From assembly GCA_037039685.1 (NCBI GenBank), contig JAWNGF010000006.1, positions 1,364,001-1,428,000 on the forward strand: DNA of 64,000 nucleotides, written 5' to 3'. This stretch comes from Ceratobasidium sp. AG-K (Eukaryota > Basidiomycota > Agaricomycetes > Cantharellales > Ceratobasidiaceae). The notes beneath the pieces were generated by a model. That model saw nothing but the letters and a program-made list of their open reading frames with translations, ran no database searches and was not told the DNA's origin. Below, piece after piece: positions 32,405 through 44,418 of this stretch. Both the position numbers and the translations under genes were made by a program. How positions within the stretch are numbered: position 1 is the stretch's first letter; each line of letters begins with the position of its first letter.

Positions 32405-34036
32405 TTAGGTTACAGGATGCTGCTCCCAATCATGTTCGTTCGGGTCGCCGCAATTGAAAAATGAAGGACTTGGAGACATTCGCCGCAGTATATGCATGTA
32501 GCGATTGATATCATCCTCATCACCGTCCTCATCTAAAACTGAACACGAATCCGAGTCGATTAAGACTTCACTAAACGGATACTTCCCTACGATAGTGTGG
32601 ATCGCGCCTAGATCGAGAGTCGAAGCTGCCAAGCGCAGCTCGTCCAAGTTGCATCCAGGATCAAGACCCGAGTATCCCCGTATCAATGGGGCCTCGCGAT
32701 GTTCAAGATCGAATCCGTCCAAAGATAGTACCTGCAACTGCGGCATGATCTGAAGTAGGCTAGTGAATTCAAGGGGCTCGTTGGGTGTCGGCGCGGCAGC
32801 ATGTAGTTGTACCACGTTGGACCGCTCGAAAAATAACCCATGTTCACCTTCGTCCAACGGCGGTGTTCCTGATTCCCCAAAGACCGTCGACATGCGTAAG
32901 GGCTTGGGGCCAGGACCAATCAAGCGTAATACGCTTTCATGATCATCAAAGCGATCGAATTCTAGATGCAACGCCTCTAACTGGCCGAGGTATACTTGGG
33001 GAGGACCATCATCGTCATCCTCGTCCTCGTCGCCATCATCTTCGATGGCGTAGCTAAACCGGAAGAATTGGAGAGCGGGACTGGCGCTTAGGACGCGTGC
33101 GAGCTGAGATGTTGTGATGGTATCATCAGTTAGGCCCATAAGGTGGAGCCTCACCAACCCGGTGTATGCTTGGCTCGTCCAGTAGAGGTAGAAACCCTGT
33201 AAACGCAGGACAGTGACATGACACAAAACTTCTTCGAGATGTCGGTGAGACGCATCAACCCTCAACCTGTTGTCCGGGGGATTTTTCGTGTCCTTGGCTA
33301 CAATATACGTTTGATCGGAGGTGTCGTCGCCACACCCTATAGTGAGTTGGGTCAATTTTCCGGGTGTGCAATTACCGAGGAGTTTATCAACTATTGAGGT
33401 ATGAGATACACCGAGTGTGTGAGCGGAATAGAGGTCGATAGACTTCGTTTTCGAGGCAACAGAAGCGCAGAGTTCGAGAGTTGATTGTTTATACTCAGAA
33501 TCGCTACGGGTCCCTATGTTCACGTGTACAGCCAATGGTGACTCGCCCGAATGTGAAGCAAACACTTGCGCGCGATCAAGCAGCCAGCCCTCATTAGAAC
33601 TAAACGGGCCGAGGTCGATATGGGTCCAGAGAGCGCGCGAGCTGAATGCAATTGAGCGCCAGTAAGAGCAAGTGTGAATTATTGCAGTAGAAGGTCCAGG
33701 CTGATCTTTCAGAGATCTCCTGGTAGGACGATCCGGTCCAAATGCACATTCCGTTTTGTGAGCGAACAGGAAAACCCGAGTCAGAATCTCTGGGGGGAGT
33801 GAGTGTATGGGAACAATCCTATCACAGCGATTGCGGAGCTTCCCTACGACCTTTCTGCTGTGGTCCAGGGTTGATTCATAAGAGACAATTGTTTGCAGCT
33901 CCTCGAGGATGGTTTCTGGGGCATCGATCAGTATATTGCCCATATCATATTGGCTAGAAATGGTAAGGCAAGTGTCAAGGTATTTCTCGAGAGCGGATTT
34001 GAGTAGGGCGCTCGCGGCATGCAGGTGTTCTAGCAT
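32405..34036 (-). CDS. F-box protein with leucine-rich C-terminal region (intact, 543 aa)
   Basis: Single exon, ATG at 34036-34034, stop at 32405. Residues ~70-90 (CDRIVPIHSLPPEILTRVFL) form a recognisable F-box, the motif that binds Skp1 in SCF ubiquitin ligases. The rest has irregular Leu-rich stretches (VLRLQGFYLYW, LHLMGLTDDTITTSQLARV, LQVLSLDGFDLEH) resembling the substrate-binding LRR-like region of agaricomycete F-box expansions, with an acidic insert of ~12 Asp/Glu at about residues 328-342. The substrate cannot be inferred. It is the only undamaged member among four copies between 24.7 and 36.3 kb, all on minus, and lacks introns. A conserved CACGTG lies 76-81 bp upstream of its ATG. 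Confidence 0.88.
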   Translation of the reverse strand: MLEHLHAASALLKSALEKYLDTCLTISSQYDMGNILIDAPETILEELQTIVSYESTLDHSRKVVGKLRNRCDRIVPIHSLPPEILTRVFLFAHKTECAFGPDRPTRRSLKDQPGPSTAIIHTCSYWRSIAFSSRALWTHIDLGPFSSNEGWLLDRAQVFASHSGESPLAVHVNIGTRSDSEYKQSTLELCASVASKTKSIDLYSAHTLGVSHTSIVDKLLGNCTPGKLTQLTIGCGDDTSDQTYIVAKDTKNPPDNRLRVDASHRHLEEVLCHVTVLRLQGFYLYWTSQAYTGLVRLHLMGLTDDTITTSQLARVLSASPALQFFRFSYAIEDDGDEDEDDDDGPPQVYLGQLEALHLEFDRFDDHESVLRLIGPGPKPLRMSTVFGESGTPPLDEGEHGLFFERSNVVQLHAAAPTPNEPLEFTSLLQIMPQLQVLSLDGFDLEHREAPLIRGYSGLDPGCNLDELRLAASTLDLGAIHTIVGKYPFSEVLIDSDSCSVLDEDGDEDDINRYMHILRRMSPSPSFFNCGDPNEHDWEQHPVT

Positions 34037-34107
34037 TCTCGTATTGGGAAAAGTGAGGCGAGAACTTATAGTAGGTCTGGCCTTTGTCAGCTATGAAGTA
34101 TTTCCGA

Positions 34108-34128
34108 GGCACACGTGATGATCAAAAG
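34108..34128 (-). promoter_or_regulatory. Conserved CACGTG box upstream of the intact F-box gene
   Basis: CACGTG at 34112-34117 within ACACGTGATGATCAAAAGCG. Similar context (CACGTGACGATCAACTTTGA) sits at 36345 upstream of copy 4. Such E-boxes are bound by bHLH factors such as Cbf1-like proteins in fungi; the binding here is inference. Confidence 0.5.
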
Positions 34129-34675
34129 CGACCTGCTTTTCATCCGAAGGCCGCGACTCCGTAGTCAGGCCAAACTTGGGACAGAGCAAGGCAAGGCGGC
34201 GGGCAAATTTTCCTTCAAAGAGGGGGCTGCGCGTAAATAAAAAATCTCTAATTGACTTGGGGACAAATATCTCTTTGCCAAACCTATCGATCCACCCGAG
34301 ATCCAGAATATTTTTGAAATGCACGCAGAATATGTTTAGATGCTAGAACAGCCTGCGTCACAATTGAAGACTGAAGTAAACAAGTGTAGGGTCTGCCCAA
34401 TGTATTACCGAAGGCCGCTGTTTATGTTTAACCACCTTGGACTGGAATTCCCGAAAGATAGATTCAGATGTAGAACCTAGTCAATGGCTCGCTTGTTTAG
34501 AATGTCGGTTCCGTCCGACTAGTTAAGTGGCTAATTTCATATCGATAGATGTGCAGCCTCATAGTAGGCGATAAGTTGAACCTAGAAGTCAGAGGCAAAT
34601 ACGGTAACTGATATATGGTATAATATAAAAAGTAACTAATACATTACTACTGGGTTCGGCACAGATGAGTATTTA
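34129..34675. other. Spacer between F-box copies
   Basis: No recognisable gene. A 77-codon minus frame (34091-34324) has no family match known to me. Confidence 0.45.
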
Positions 34676-36270
34676 GTCCCAATCCTCTTTTTTGGGGTCG
34701 CCATGATAAACGAACTTCACACCTGGGAGTATTGCCTCCAGCTCAAGCTCATAATGTATAAAGTTGTCAACCTCTCCAATACTGTCGAAAACGGAGCAAG
34801 TCTGGGTCAATTGTAATGGCGGCAATCGGGTACTCCTCCACAATACGGTCAAGCACCTCTCGGTCTAGGATAGACTCTGTTAGGTGCAATCCGACCAATG
34901 AAGATTGGGGAAGGAGCCTCCATTGATATGTTGGTATGTGATTTCTACATCATGTTCAAGGTTGAACTCATCCAAGGAGAGCGTCTTCAGTCCAGGCAGC
35001 GCCTGGAGTAGCTCGGATAACCCGAGGGGTTCGTTGGGTGACGTTGCGACGGTATGCAGCTGCACTACATTAGAGCGCGCGAAAAATGACCCGTGTTCGC
35101 CTTCAGTCAACGGCGGGGTGTCATGTTCCCAGAAGATAGCCGACATAAGCAAGGGGTTGGGACTGGGAGCAATCAAGCAAAACACGCGCTCATGATGGGT
35201 AAAGTCTCCAGGTTCTAAATACAGCACTTTGAGATAGCGGAGTGGCACAGGCGAAGGTTGAACTCCATCTTCATCTTCTGCGATGCCAGCGCCGAAGTGA
35301 AGGTATCGCTCTCGAGGGGACTGGCAGTCAGGACGCGTGCGAGTTGAGATACCGTGATGGAATCTTCGTCCATGCCCATGAGGTGCAGTCTCACAAGCCC
35401 GGTGTATGCTTGACTTGTCCAGCAGAAATAAACTCCTTTCAAACGCAACACATCGACATGAAGCAAAACATTCTCTAGATACTGATGAGAAGCTTCAATC
35501 ACTAAGCTGTTGTCTATGGGCGTTTCCAGGTCCTGGGCTGCAATGAACCTTGGGTGGGTCGTGTACGCATGGTATTTTATTGTAATCAGGGTTATTTTCC
35601 TGGCGTACAATTACTGAGAATTTTCCCAATAATCGAGGCATGGGATTTGCGGAAAGAACGAGCGGAGAGGAGGTCGATTGCCCTGGCTCTTCTGGCGACA
35701 GAAGCACAGAGCTCGAGAGCTGACTGCTTGCAATTAGAAACCTTTTCACGTCCCATTTTAACATGAACTGCTAAAAGCAATGTGCCTAAGCGTGAATCAA
35801 GTGCTTCGGCACGATCAAGTAGCCATTCCTCGTTGGGCCCGCAAGGAGCAAGATCAATGTGAGTCCAGAGCGCGCGCGAGTTGATTGTAATGAAGCGCCA
35901 GTAAGAGCAAGTGCGAAGAAGAGACATAGTCAACTTCGGCCAATTCTTCAAAGGGTTGTTGATAAGACTTTTGGGCCGAAGGGAACATTCTAGTGCCTGA
36001 GCAAATGAAAAAATACGAGTCAAGATTTCGGAAGGAGGCAAGTTTATTGGAACAATCTTGTCGCATTGGTTTCGAAGTTTCGTAACCAGCTGTTTGCTAT
36101 GATATAATGACGATTCACAGGAGGTGATTGTCTCCAATTCCACGAGAATTGCATTAGAAATACTACTGAGCACGGAGCCTGTCTCGGGCCTGTTGGAAAT
36201 AGTGAGGCAAATGGCGAGGTATTGCTCGAGGGCATATTTGAGGGTGCTGTTGCAACTGCTCTATCATTTT
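34676..36270 (-). pseudogene. F-box family copy 4 (near full length, frameshifted)
   Basis: Nearly the whole gene can be followed. A start-like ATG at about 36268 (MIEQLQQ) is frameshifted relative to the rest, then the frame is good from about 36250 to 35592 with the F-box CDKIVPINLPPSEILTRIFS. It breaks after SNCTPGK (about 35595), resumes with LRLKGVYFCWTSQAYTGLV, breaks again near 35250 and resumes through FNLEHDVEI. At least three frame breaks and a degenerate C-terminus (34676-34880). Compared with the intact copy it lacks the acidic insert. Confidence 0.82.
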
Positions 36271-37396
36271 CGTGTATTCGATAGTGTAATGGAGGAACGT
36301 TGTGATAAATCTGACCGCCGCCGGTTGTTGGCTGTTCCGACACGCACGTGACGATCAACTTTGAGCCACGCCCAGGCAGCATACCACCGCCACTTCGTCA
36401 TGGAAATGCGACGCACAGTCGAGAAACACTATCCGCCATGAGAGTGTGGCTTCGCGGTACTGGCGAACCAGTGCGCCAGTGGTCATATCCAGTAATATTT
36501 CAGCATGTATGGCATACACCCACACCATCTCGATCCGACGAGAAACGCAAACACAGGATTCCTACTATGTTCAACAGAGGCATTCAGTGACGCAACCATG
36601 ACGATTGGCTCGATCCGCATCACATAATAATGGCTTGACCGACCGAAATTTAGATCAGTACTGGCCCCATGTGGTCCTCCTCAACCGCTATGACAATTGG
36701 AGCTGACTTTAATTGTCAAATATCGCAAGTCTCACAGGCAGCACAACCCCAAATTTCCGCATACATTCACCGTAATTAAATTCTTGACCACTTGCAACTA
36801 CATCCTAACTCCCGAACTCTCTTGACAAACAGAAACTCAGCGGATTGATCACTAGTAATGGCTGGAAGTGTTGAGCGGTGGCGGCTTTGAGTGGGCGTCT
36901 GATTTGGGTATCTACGGACTCGCCAGGAGGAACTCAAAGCAAGTACTGAAATCAACAAAACCGACTTGCCTTTGTTTATTACTTGATGCACCGGCTGAAT
37001 TGATTCATGTCGCCGAGACTCTCACGAATTTCATGGTCTAGGATGAATGGAAAGCAGACCATGTATCTTTCCCACTCTGGTTTTTGTGTTCCTACTCGAT
37101 GTCATTCAATCCTCTCTCACCTATTCACTGGCGCTGAACAAATTTATCACTCAGACAAAATTCCATTGGTGCTCCGGATCGCGGCTGAACCTGGTTTCAA
37201 CTAGTTCATGCCAACACAGTGGTCGGATCAAATTCCATGGCACTCAGCAATACAGCGACGATACGCGAGATGAACACTACATGCCCCCAATTCACAAACT
37301 AAATCAAGGCGCTATCATGATCGTGCCCAAACTGTCACGTATCCATTAAACAAGTCAGATCTATCCAATACTCGCTCTACGGTAACCTTTTTGAGA
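36271..37396. other. Intergenic region
   Basis: Contains a CACGTG box at 36345-36350 upstream of F-box copy 4. Otherwise no frame over ~112 codons and nothing recognised. Confidence 0.45.
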
Positions 37397-39109
37397 TCAA
37401 TGACTCCCACCACTCGTAAATTCTTGGCCCATAGGCCCTTCCAGGTCGCCCTGCTTCTTCAGAAGATCCCCCGCATGAGCACCTCTCGGGACGCTTTGCT
37501 TGTCTTGCTCATCAACAAGGGGGTCCTTGTCGTCCTCGGCCTCCTTCCGCTCGTCTCCAGCCAAGAGCCCTCTACCTTCCTCGGCAGACGGGGCGAGATC
37601 CCACATCGCAGTTGATTCTGTGTTGGCGGGAGCCGAGGACTCAGACGGAGGCTTATTCAACTAGGGATAAGCAATTAGTAAGATTCGTGATCAAGCAGAA
37701 GGAATGCTTACCGCAACAAAGATTGCGCTCGCAATGATAATACATGTCCCAACGACGCTGAGTCCCGGTGGACTGACACCGAACGCGATACGTTCAAATA
37801 CCAGCGAGAACACGACTTGGACGTAGAGTACCATTGACCCTCGGGATGCTGTTTCTCGTTGGAGCCCCAGGGTGAGCAGCAACTTCATGCAATGAGCCTC
37901 ATCAATCATAGTAATAGTGATTGAAACGTACTTGTGCGATGAAGCCAAAAAGCCCAACGATAATCAGCATGCCCAACCATGTCCAACGATTGGGCATGAC
38001 CCACGGCGTATGCGTGACGAACATGGCGATCACTGAGACAATCACACACCATACCGAGAAGTATGACATGGTCTGCATGGGGTGTGCGCGCTTCCCTATC
38101 TTCCGAATCGAGACATCTATGAGGATGGATTAGCATTTGGTCCGGGAGAAACAACAGAATATAGTACATACATGCGCCCGAAGCACCAAGGACTCCGATA
38201 AGCGCTACGCTAAACCCCGCATCAGAGGGAACACCTTGGATAGAGTGCCGACGTACCCTACGGCAACCATGCGCTGAGCTTCGGTGACTACAGGACCGCC
38301 AGTTCCTGCTCCTGCGTCAGCTCTCTCACTTCCGCCAAATAGTGAGGTAGGCTTTGCGATGAGGACAACCCCAGATAGCGAAGTGACTGGAGAGCCGTCA
38401 GCAAGAGTTGATCGCCTCAGTTAGAAGAACATACGTCCAGCGATGCCCTGCTTCCACGACACGGCTTCGTGAAGAAAGAGAAAACCGAATGCCGCCGTAA
38501 CGGTTGGCGCTAGGAAAGTCAATACAGTTGCATCCGAAAGCGACATGAATTGCAGTGAGTAATAAAGACCGAATAGACCGAAGAACCTGCCTAGCGGTTA
38601 GTAGTTTGTAGAAAGCATGTCCAACCGAGACGTACCCAACTACGCCACGAATCACCAGCCATTTCCTGACGCCTTTGGGTCCAAGCACTGGATCGGGCAC
38701 ACCAGAAGCAAACCTAATCTCGTTCCTAGTATCAGAAGCCGTGTTGGCTTGGCACAGTACGTACATGTATACTTGACAACATATGAGTGTGATAGCCATT
38801 CGTGCCGCGATAACCTAGTTTATGCCTATCAATCAGGTTGGCTGTGGACACAGGCAGAGAACTTACCTCAAACGTGGGCACGGGGTCATCTAATACAGTC
38901 AGGAATTTAACACTCAAGTTCATCAAGCTAAAGAACAGCTGGCTGGCGGCAATGATAAATAGGCCTTTGTTGCTTTTGAGAAAGTCTCGTAAAGCGCTGG
39001 GGGGTGACCTTGTAATTTCATGGTCCTCCTCGGTTCGGGTAGGCACAGGAATGAAAACATGCCTCTCGGAGGGATATAGCTCTAAAGAATGAGAATGGCG
39101 AGTTGTCAT
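37397..39109 (-). CDS. EamA-domain (drug/metabolite superfamily) membrane transporter
   Basis: Polytopic transporter, probably ten helices in two EamA repeats. ATG at 39109-39107; at least seven exons joined by short introns (first intron 38866-38815). The first helix is GLFIIAASQLFFSLMNLSVK. The diagnostic segment LYYSLQFMSLSDATVLTFLA, followed by TVTAAFGFLFLHE, is typical of the family (SLC35G-like / DUF6). The second repeat continues with MQTMSYFSVWCVIVSVIAM, RWTWLGMLIIVGLFGFIAQ and VVGTCIIIASAIFVA. The hydrophilic C-terminal tail of ~85 residues is rich in Glu, Asp and Lys, and the stop is at 37397. By family it moves small metabolites or amino-acid derivatives across a membrane; the substrate is unknown. 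The frame appears intact when spliced. Confidence 0.85.
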
Positions 39110-40222
39110 CGTCGCAGCGGGGGAGGGGGGGGGGGACAGATAGCCTGAGAGTAGAGGTTTGAGCTACTTAACACCCACGCAGCTATAAGGAGAAGTCATT
39201 ATGAAATACCTGGAAAGTCGATTATAGATTGTCGAACCACCAGTAAAGGGTGAGTACAGCTAGAATTCAAACAAACCGGAACGGAGCTGAATTGGGAAGG
39301 TGTCCAGAATGGATTGATATTACTCCACAATGACGTATTTAGCCCAATAATCTCGAGATGTGGGCAATAGACAAGTCAATCGACAGTATCTGCCTTTAAG
39401 ATGAGCGGAGCTATGCTGGCTATCGATTTTTTTTTCGTTGTTCGTGGGTGCCCCTCGTGGTGGTCGTTACGACGAGGAAGTCCATGATGGTGCAAGTCAT
39501 CGACTGGCCGGTGATATTTTGGTTCTCTTGATGAGTCAGCGGCTTGATTGGCCGCCCGGACACATCGAGCACAAATCAGGCCAAATAATGGCTCAGGGAG
39601 ATTTTGTAGCATAAACTGGTGCACAAAAGAGGTTAGCGGGTGAAACGATATGGATATATATATGTGCACATGGGTAACGTATCGATACATGACAGGGGAG
39701 TTCAATTGAAGTGCACGTCAATGACCGACCACCAACAAGTGCCACGAATCATGAGGGGCTTGAGCAGGCGGCTACACATCGATACACTGAAGCGACGGCT
39801 ATCGTGGTTGGCCGCCGACCGGTACAGTAATAGCCGTCCAGGCACCGAACATCAATTCAGTCACGTGTTGCACGAGCAATCGTCTTGACGCCTCTGCAAG
39901 TGGGCAAGCCCATCGGCAAAATCAAAATACTCTTGGGAGGCCCGCGTAGCTCCCCCCTCCTCCCCGAGTGCTCCAGGAATGCGACTGTAACGCTCCCAGC
40001 ACACTCCGGAACCCTCACAGAATTTCTTGCTTCTGCCAAGCCGTCCTTTATCATTGGAACTGGGACCTGCAACGGGGCGAGGAAGCCCCTCGTGTGTGGC
40101 TGTACGTAAATTATAGATGTGGAAATTTCAGAGATTGGTCAAAGATAATCGAGGGCAACACCATTTTATTCCGAGACTTCAACTCGACCTACAGTACCCC
40201 CCGAGTAACTCTTCCTCTCGCT
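39110..40222. other. Intergenic region with a G-rich tract
   Basis: A run of almost pure G (GGGGGAGGGGGGGGGGG, near 39120-39136) lies just upstream of the transporter start. No recognisable gene in the rest. Short frames near 39885-40109 match nothing known to me. Confidence 0.45.
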
Positions 40223-42409
40223 ATGGCCCCATCCTCGGCACTTAGTGTAAGCCGTATCACGCTCGACATTACGGTCGCCATTGGTACATGCTGTCTCTCA
40301 GTTGCGCTTTGGCAGCGACACCGTGCTAAGACAAATACCCTACCACTCCCGCCTGGCCCACCATGTTGGCCAGTGGTCGGGTCTCTACTCTCCGTGCCTT
40401 CAGATATCAACCTTTGTGAAGTATTTACTGAATGGGGCAAGAAGTCTGGTACGTGCACGCATTTCCTTGCAGGTGGAATACCGAGATTTGATTGCACGCT
40501 AGGTGACGTGTTATATGCTAGGATCTTTGGGGACACAATTGTCCTTAACTCGCACGAGGCGGCCGTCGAGCTATTGGATCGCAGGTCAAACAGATATAGT
40601 GGCCGTCCAAAGTTAATCATGACTGGCGAGCTGTATGTTTGATCAGTCATCTTTCATTTGTATCCACTAATGGCGATTGACAGAGTGGGGTGGAATCGTG
40701 CCTTAGGTCTTATTGATTACGGCGAGACGACAAAGCGTATTCGCAAACTCTTGCATGAAGGAATGAGTACAAAGGCAATGGCGGTAGGCTCCAGTACACT
40801 TGGCCCGCTCAATACCTCTAATGGGACTGTAGACTCTGTGGCCACTGCAAGAGCGGGAAGCAATAAAGTTTGTTCAGAGGCTACTTGATACGCCGGAAGA
40901 ATTGGATAGACACGTCCGACAGTACGCGTTATTGCCCTACACAGCTCGCACTCGGAGACTGATAGGGTTTACTGTTGAGATAGAACGGCTGGAGCTACAG
41001 TGCTAAAGCTTGCTTACGGTTATGACGTTAAAGATAGGAACGACTCATTTCTTCGGCTGGTTGAGTCCGCTTTGGATATGTTTTCAAAAATAACTAGCGT
41101 GGTCTGGATGGTAGACCTATTTCCATCTTGTAAGCGATGCTTGGCCTCAGCGTGGATGATATTATTCACATTGTTCGACCCGATTTCTTTCAGTGCAATA
41201 TCTGCCTTGGGCTCCTTTCAAAACCAAGGCCATGGAATGGCGCAAATTGACGGATGCTGTGGCAGACCTCCCACTTGAGTATGTCCATGAGGGAATGGTA
41301 TGTCAAGAGCGTGGTTGCTTCGGTTATGTAAATAACTATTACAGAGATCCGGGCAGCTGGAGCCATGCTTGGCGGCACGATGGATCGAGAGAGATGTAAA
41401 ACCAGACGAACAGCCCAAAGATGTGGTGGAATACAACGAATGGATAATCAAGGCGAGTCAATTACTACTTTTGTTCGGTGTTTGCGGCTATAATATGGGT
41501 TCGATTGCCTAGTGGGCAGCCCAGGCAGTATACGGTGCTGGCTCGGATACGGTAAGCCGTTCTCAATTTGTTCACGACTCTGAATTTAATTTCGCAAACA
41601 GACAGCTTCACTCGTATCCTCATTCTTTGCCACAATGACGCGTCACCAAGATATCCAGGCCAAGGCTCAAGAAGAAATCATGCGCGTAATTGGCACAGAC
41701 CGCTTGCCTACTTATAGCGACCGCGATTTGCTGCCCTACATCGAGGCGCTATACAAAGAGCTATTACGCTGCTACCCCCCAGCTCCTCTCGGACTCCCTC
41801 ACAGGCTGGACTCTGATGTAGATGATGAATACAACGGTAAGGTATCATTTCTTTGTCTGCGCATGGAGCTAAAATAAAATATGTCGTGACCTGATTGGCT
41901 GGTGTTATTGTAGGAATGCGCATACCAGCCAACTCCATTATCTTTGCGAATGTACATGGCATGTTACGAGATCCAAAGGCCTACGTCAACCCCGAAGTCT
42001 TCAACCCCGAACGGTTCCTAGGGCCTCCCGAAACGGTTGAACGAAATCCCGAAGATATCGTCTTTGGATATGGGAGAAGGTCTGGTGCTACTACCAATGC
42101 AACTATGGCTATCTAACGTGCTTTTAGACGCTGCCCAGGAATAAATGCTGCGCACTCATCCCTCTGGTTGTCTATCACTCTAACGCTCGCGACCTATAAT
42201 ATCACACCCGTGTTGGACACGAATGGGCAACCGAAGATGCCGAGCACAAGGATACCAGTTGGAGTGCTTGTGTACGTGTTTTTCTCAACAAGGCCATCCC
42301 AATATTTATCGTCCTGCGGTCTGTCAGTCACCCAGAACCGTACGAATGCACTATTAAACCGCGGTCCCAAGACGCCGTGAATCTGATCAAGGCAGTTCAT
42401 GTTTATTGA
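40223..42409 (+). CDS. Cytochrome P450 monooxygenase
   Basis: Haem-thiolate monooxygenase anchored in the ER. ATG at 40223: a hydrophobic N-terminal anchor (ITLDITVAIGTCCLSVALW) is followed by the proline hinge LPLPPGPPCWPVVGS. About a dozen exons. I-helix oxygen-binding motif GAGSDTTAS (spliced near 41550), K-helix ExxR in EALYKELLRC, PERF in NPERFLGP, and the haem motif FGYGRRRCPG, split by an intron at about 42081-42127; the axial Cys is in the downstream exon. The C-terminus HPEPYECTIKPRSQDA after a ~52-bp intron is typical of the CYP families expanded in agaricomycetes. One intron (about 41453-41513) appears to be GC-AG. The spliced frame looks intact. Substrate unknown. Confidence 0.88.
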
Positions 42410-43501
42410 CCCATATTGCTACAAATTACTCTCTTGTACCTGGATCAGAATCCCTTTTTTGTTCCGTTGGTTGTGATAACTGAGACCATGTCCTATGAAG
42501 TGATGTACTGCGGAAACGTCAGACGGGAGACAACGTATATCATTTATCAGCCTCCCTGACTGGAGCGTTGGACTTGCTTCCTCACCGGGTGGTTATTGAA
42601 GAAATGCAAAGCCCCAAACGTTGGTAAGATGCATATGGATGCCGCACTTTAAGTGGCCCGTGACTATTCGGGCTCAGGTCGAATGTGGGCGTACTGGGAC
42701 AGCGGAAGTGGCAAGCTGTACTGGAAATATCTTGTCGATGGAAGTGCTAGTTATGAGTGTGGATAAGGATACTAACTCTGATGGTTTAGGAGACGTTGCA
42801 AAGTCCCTAACTTCAGGTTCTGCTAAATGTATGCGCTCGAGTTCAGGAACTAGTTATATCGTAAACGAAATGCATTTATCATATGCATCGCATTTCGCAA
42901 GTTATACCCCTGTCGACGTACGTCCATAAAACTGTGTGTTCCACGGTTATAACCCTACTGTCGAATCACGAATTTCTCCTTAGGTACTTAGCGAACCTTT
43001 GGCAATATGAATCTAAGTACCAGATAAATGGAATGCGGTTGGCATTTGGATATTGGTCTTCGTGTGATCTTATGCTTCTTTATCCGTTCGAAACTTACTA
43101 GTGATAGCCCGATTGTAGACCAAGTATATTCTTTGGATGGTTTGGGCAATATCTATACGCTGGGTTGTAATTACCACAAAGGGTTCGTTACTACAGGCTT
43201 AGATTGAGGAATGCAATAAACAGTCCGACCTCCAAGAGGCAGAGGTTGCCAGAAGGCTCGTTTGTGGTCCGTAGGGTGCTGCCAGGCTGTTGTAGTCGAA
43301 TCGGCCTACCCCGTCGTGCACTGGGATGTAATTGACGTGCAACAGACACTACGTGGACACTCGAGATCTCATTCACGCAAAGTACTAGCAACATACAAGC
43401 GGAAGCGACGCAACTCATTACCGAAACTGAACTCAACTATCCGCTCACCGTATTGGCTACAATCAAGGGCGTTCTGTCGACCGTTATTGCGCATATTCCG
43501 G
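42410..43501. other. Intergenic region
   Basis: No frame I recognise; the longest on plus is 102 codons at 42621-42929. A short sequence around 43065-43110 recurs near 44552-44600, on the other side of the methyltransferase-like gene. Confidence 0.45.
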
Positions 43502-44418
43502 TTACCAAATATACGGGATAACGCGCGATGGAACTTGTTGCTTATACAACTTGTACTCTTTCCCAATTTTTTCGTGATCCAGCATCACTTGTTCCTGTTT
43601 GAGTACTCGTAAGCAAGTTGTAGATCAGCCTTTCTGGTACGTAAACAAACCTCTATTGGCATCTTAATGGCAAACGCAGCCACCAGTACCCCCAGCGCGG
43701 GTAACGGCATCCAGCTCCAGAAGGCTCCCTGTGTGATTACAAAGTTCATAAATGCGGGAGGTTACTATTTTTTTCGAGCGGATCTTACCGCAGAGAACGC
43801 CTCCAACAACATCGCACAACTGTTAGTTATGGGACCTTAATTAGGCTTACTGTGGAAACAAGAGATGAAGCGAGTGACTCACGTATACATTGGGTGCCGT
43901 ACGAATCTATACGGGCCCGTGTTGACTATCTCCGGCCGCTCACGAACCTATCGAAATGAAACTTGTCAAATTCCGTACAACAAACTGTTGATCATTTGTT
44001 TTACCCCAATAAAATGCCATTGAGCACTAAGGTGCCTGAAGGCTGAAATCATAAACGCGCCTGTGCCCAAGGCGCCTACACTGCAACCGATCCTCACGCT
44101 GTAGTAAACCTCCGGGGAGGCGGGGGGGAACGCGAGTTTGGCCAGCCATCCCGGCGTCTCGAAATGATTGATAGGAATTGAAATCAAGAATGTAGCGGCA
44201 GGTGCAAACAACGCGAGTGCGTGTACCGCGGTGACAATACCCCCCTTTTTGCCAGATGGCATGTGAATGGGTTTGCCCGCTTTTTTCTCAACCTTGGTCT
44301 TGTGGTCCGAACCAGGCCAAGACAGATAAAACGAGCCCGCGGTTGCAGCGCAGGCGAAGCCATTTAGGACTTGCGACTCAGTAAGATTGAGCCCGGCGAT
44401 GTAAGAGTGGAAAGACAT
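43502..44418 (-). CDS. Isoprenylcysteine carboxyl methyltransferase-like membrane enzyme
   Basis: Predicted integral membrane methyltransferase of the ICMT/PEMT-like group. Exons on minus: 44418-44005, 43947-43883, 43819-43789, 43728-43651, 43594-43502, all with GT-AG introns. Evidence for the family is the catalytic-site signature RERPEIVNTGPYRFVRHPMY, the helix before it (RIGCSVGALGTGAFMISAFR), and the conserved C-terminal segment IPIEEQVMLDHEKIGKEYKL, then YKQQVPSRVIPYIW and stop. Its length, about 225 residues, fits fungal ICMT-like proteins. True ICMTs methylate prenylated CaaX Cys using S-adenosylmethionine; many fungal paralogues are uncharacterised, so the exact substrate is open. The many short exons hide it from simple frame searches. 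Confidence 0.8.

Noticed and set aside
39110..39140. G-quadruplex control element before the transporter
   Set aside because: The run is one almost uninterrupted G tract rather than spaced G-triplets; no evidence for a role beyond composition.
43191..43612. Possible plus-strand gene in the 43.2-43.6 kb frames
   Set aside because: These are shadows of the last exon of the minus-strand methyltransferase-like gene (43594-43502) and its flank; stops interrupt them.
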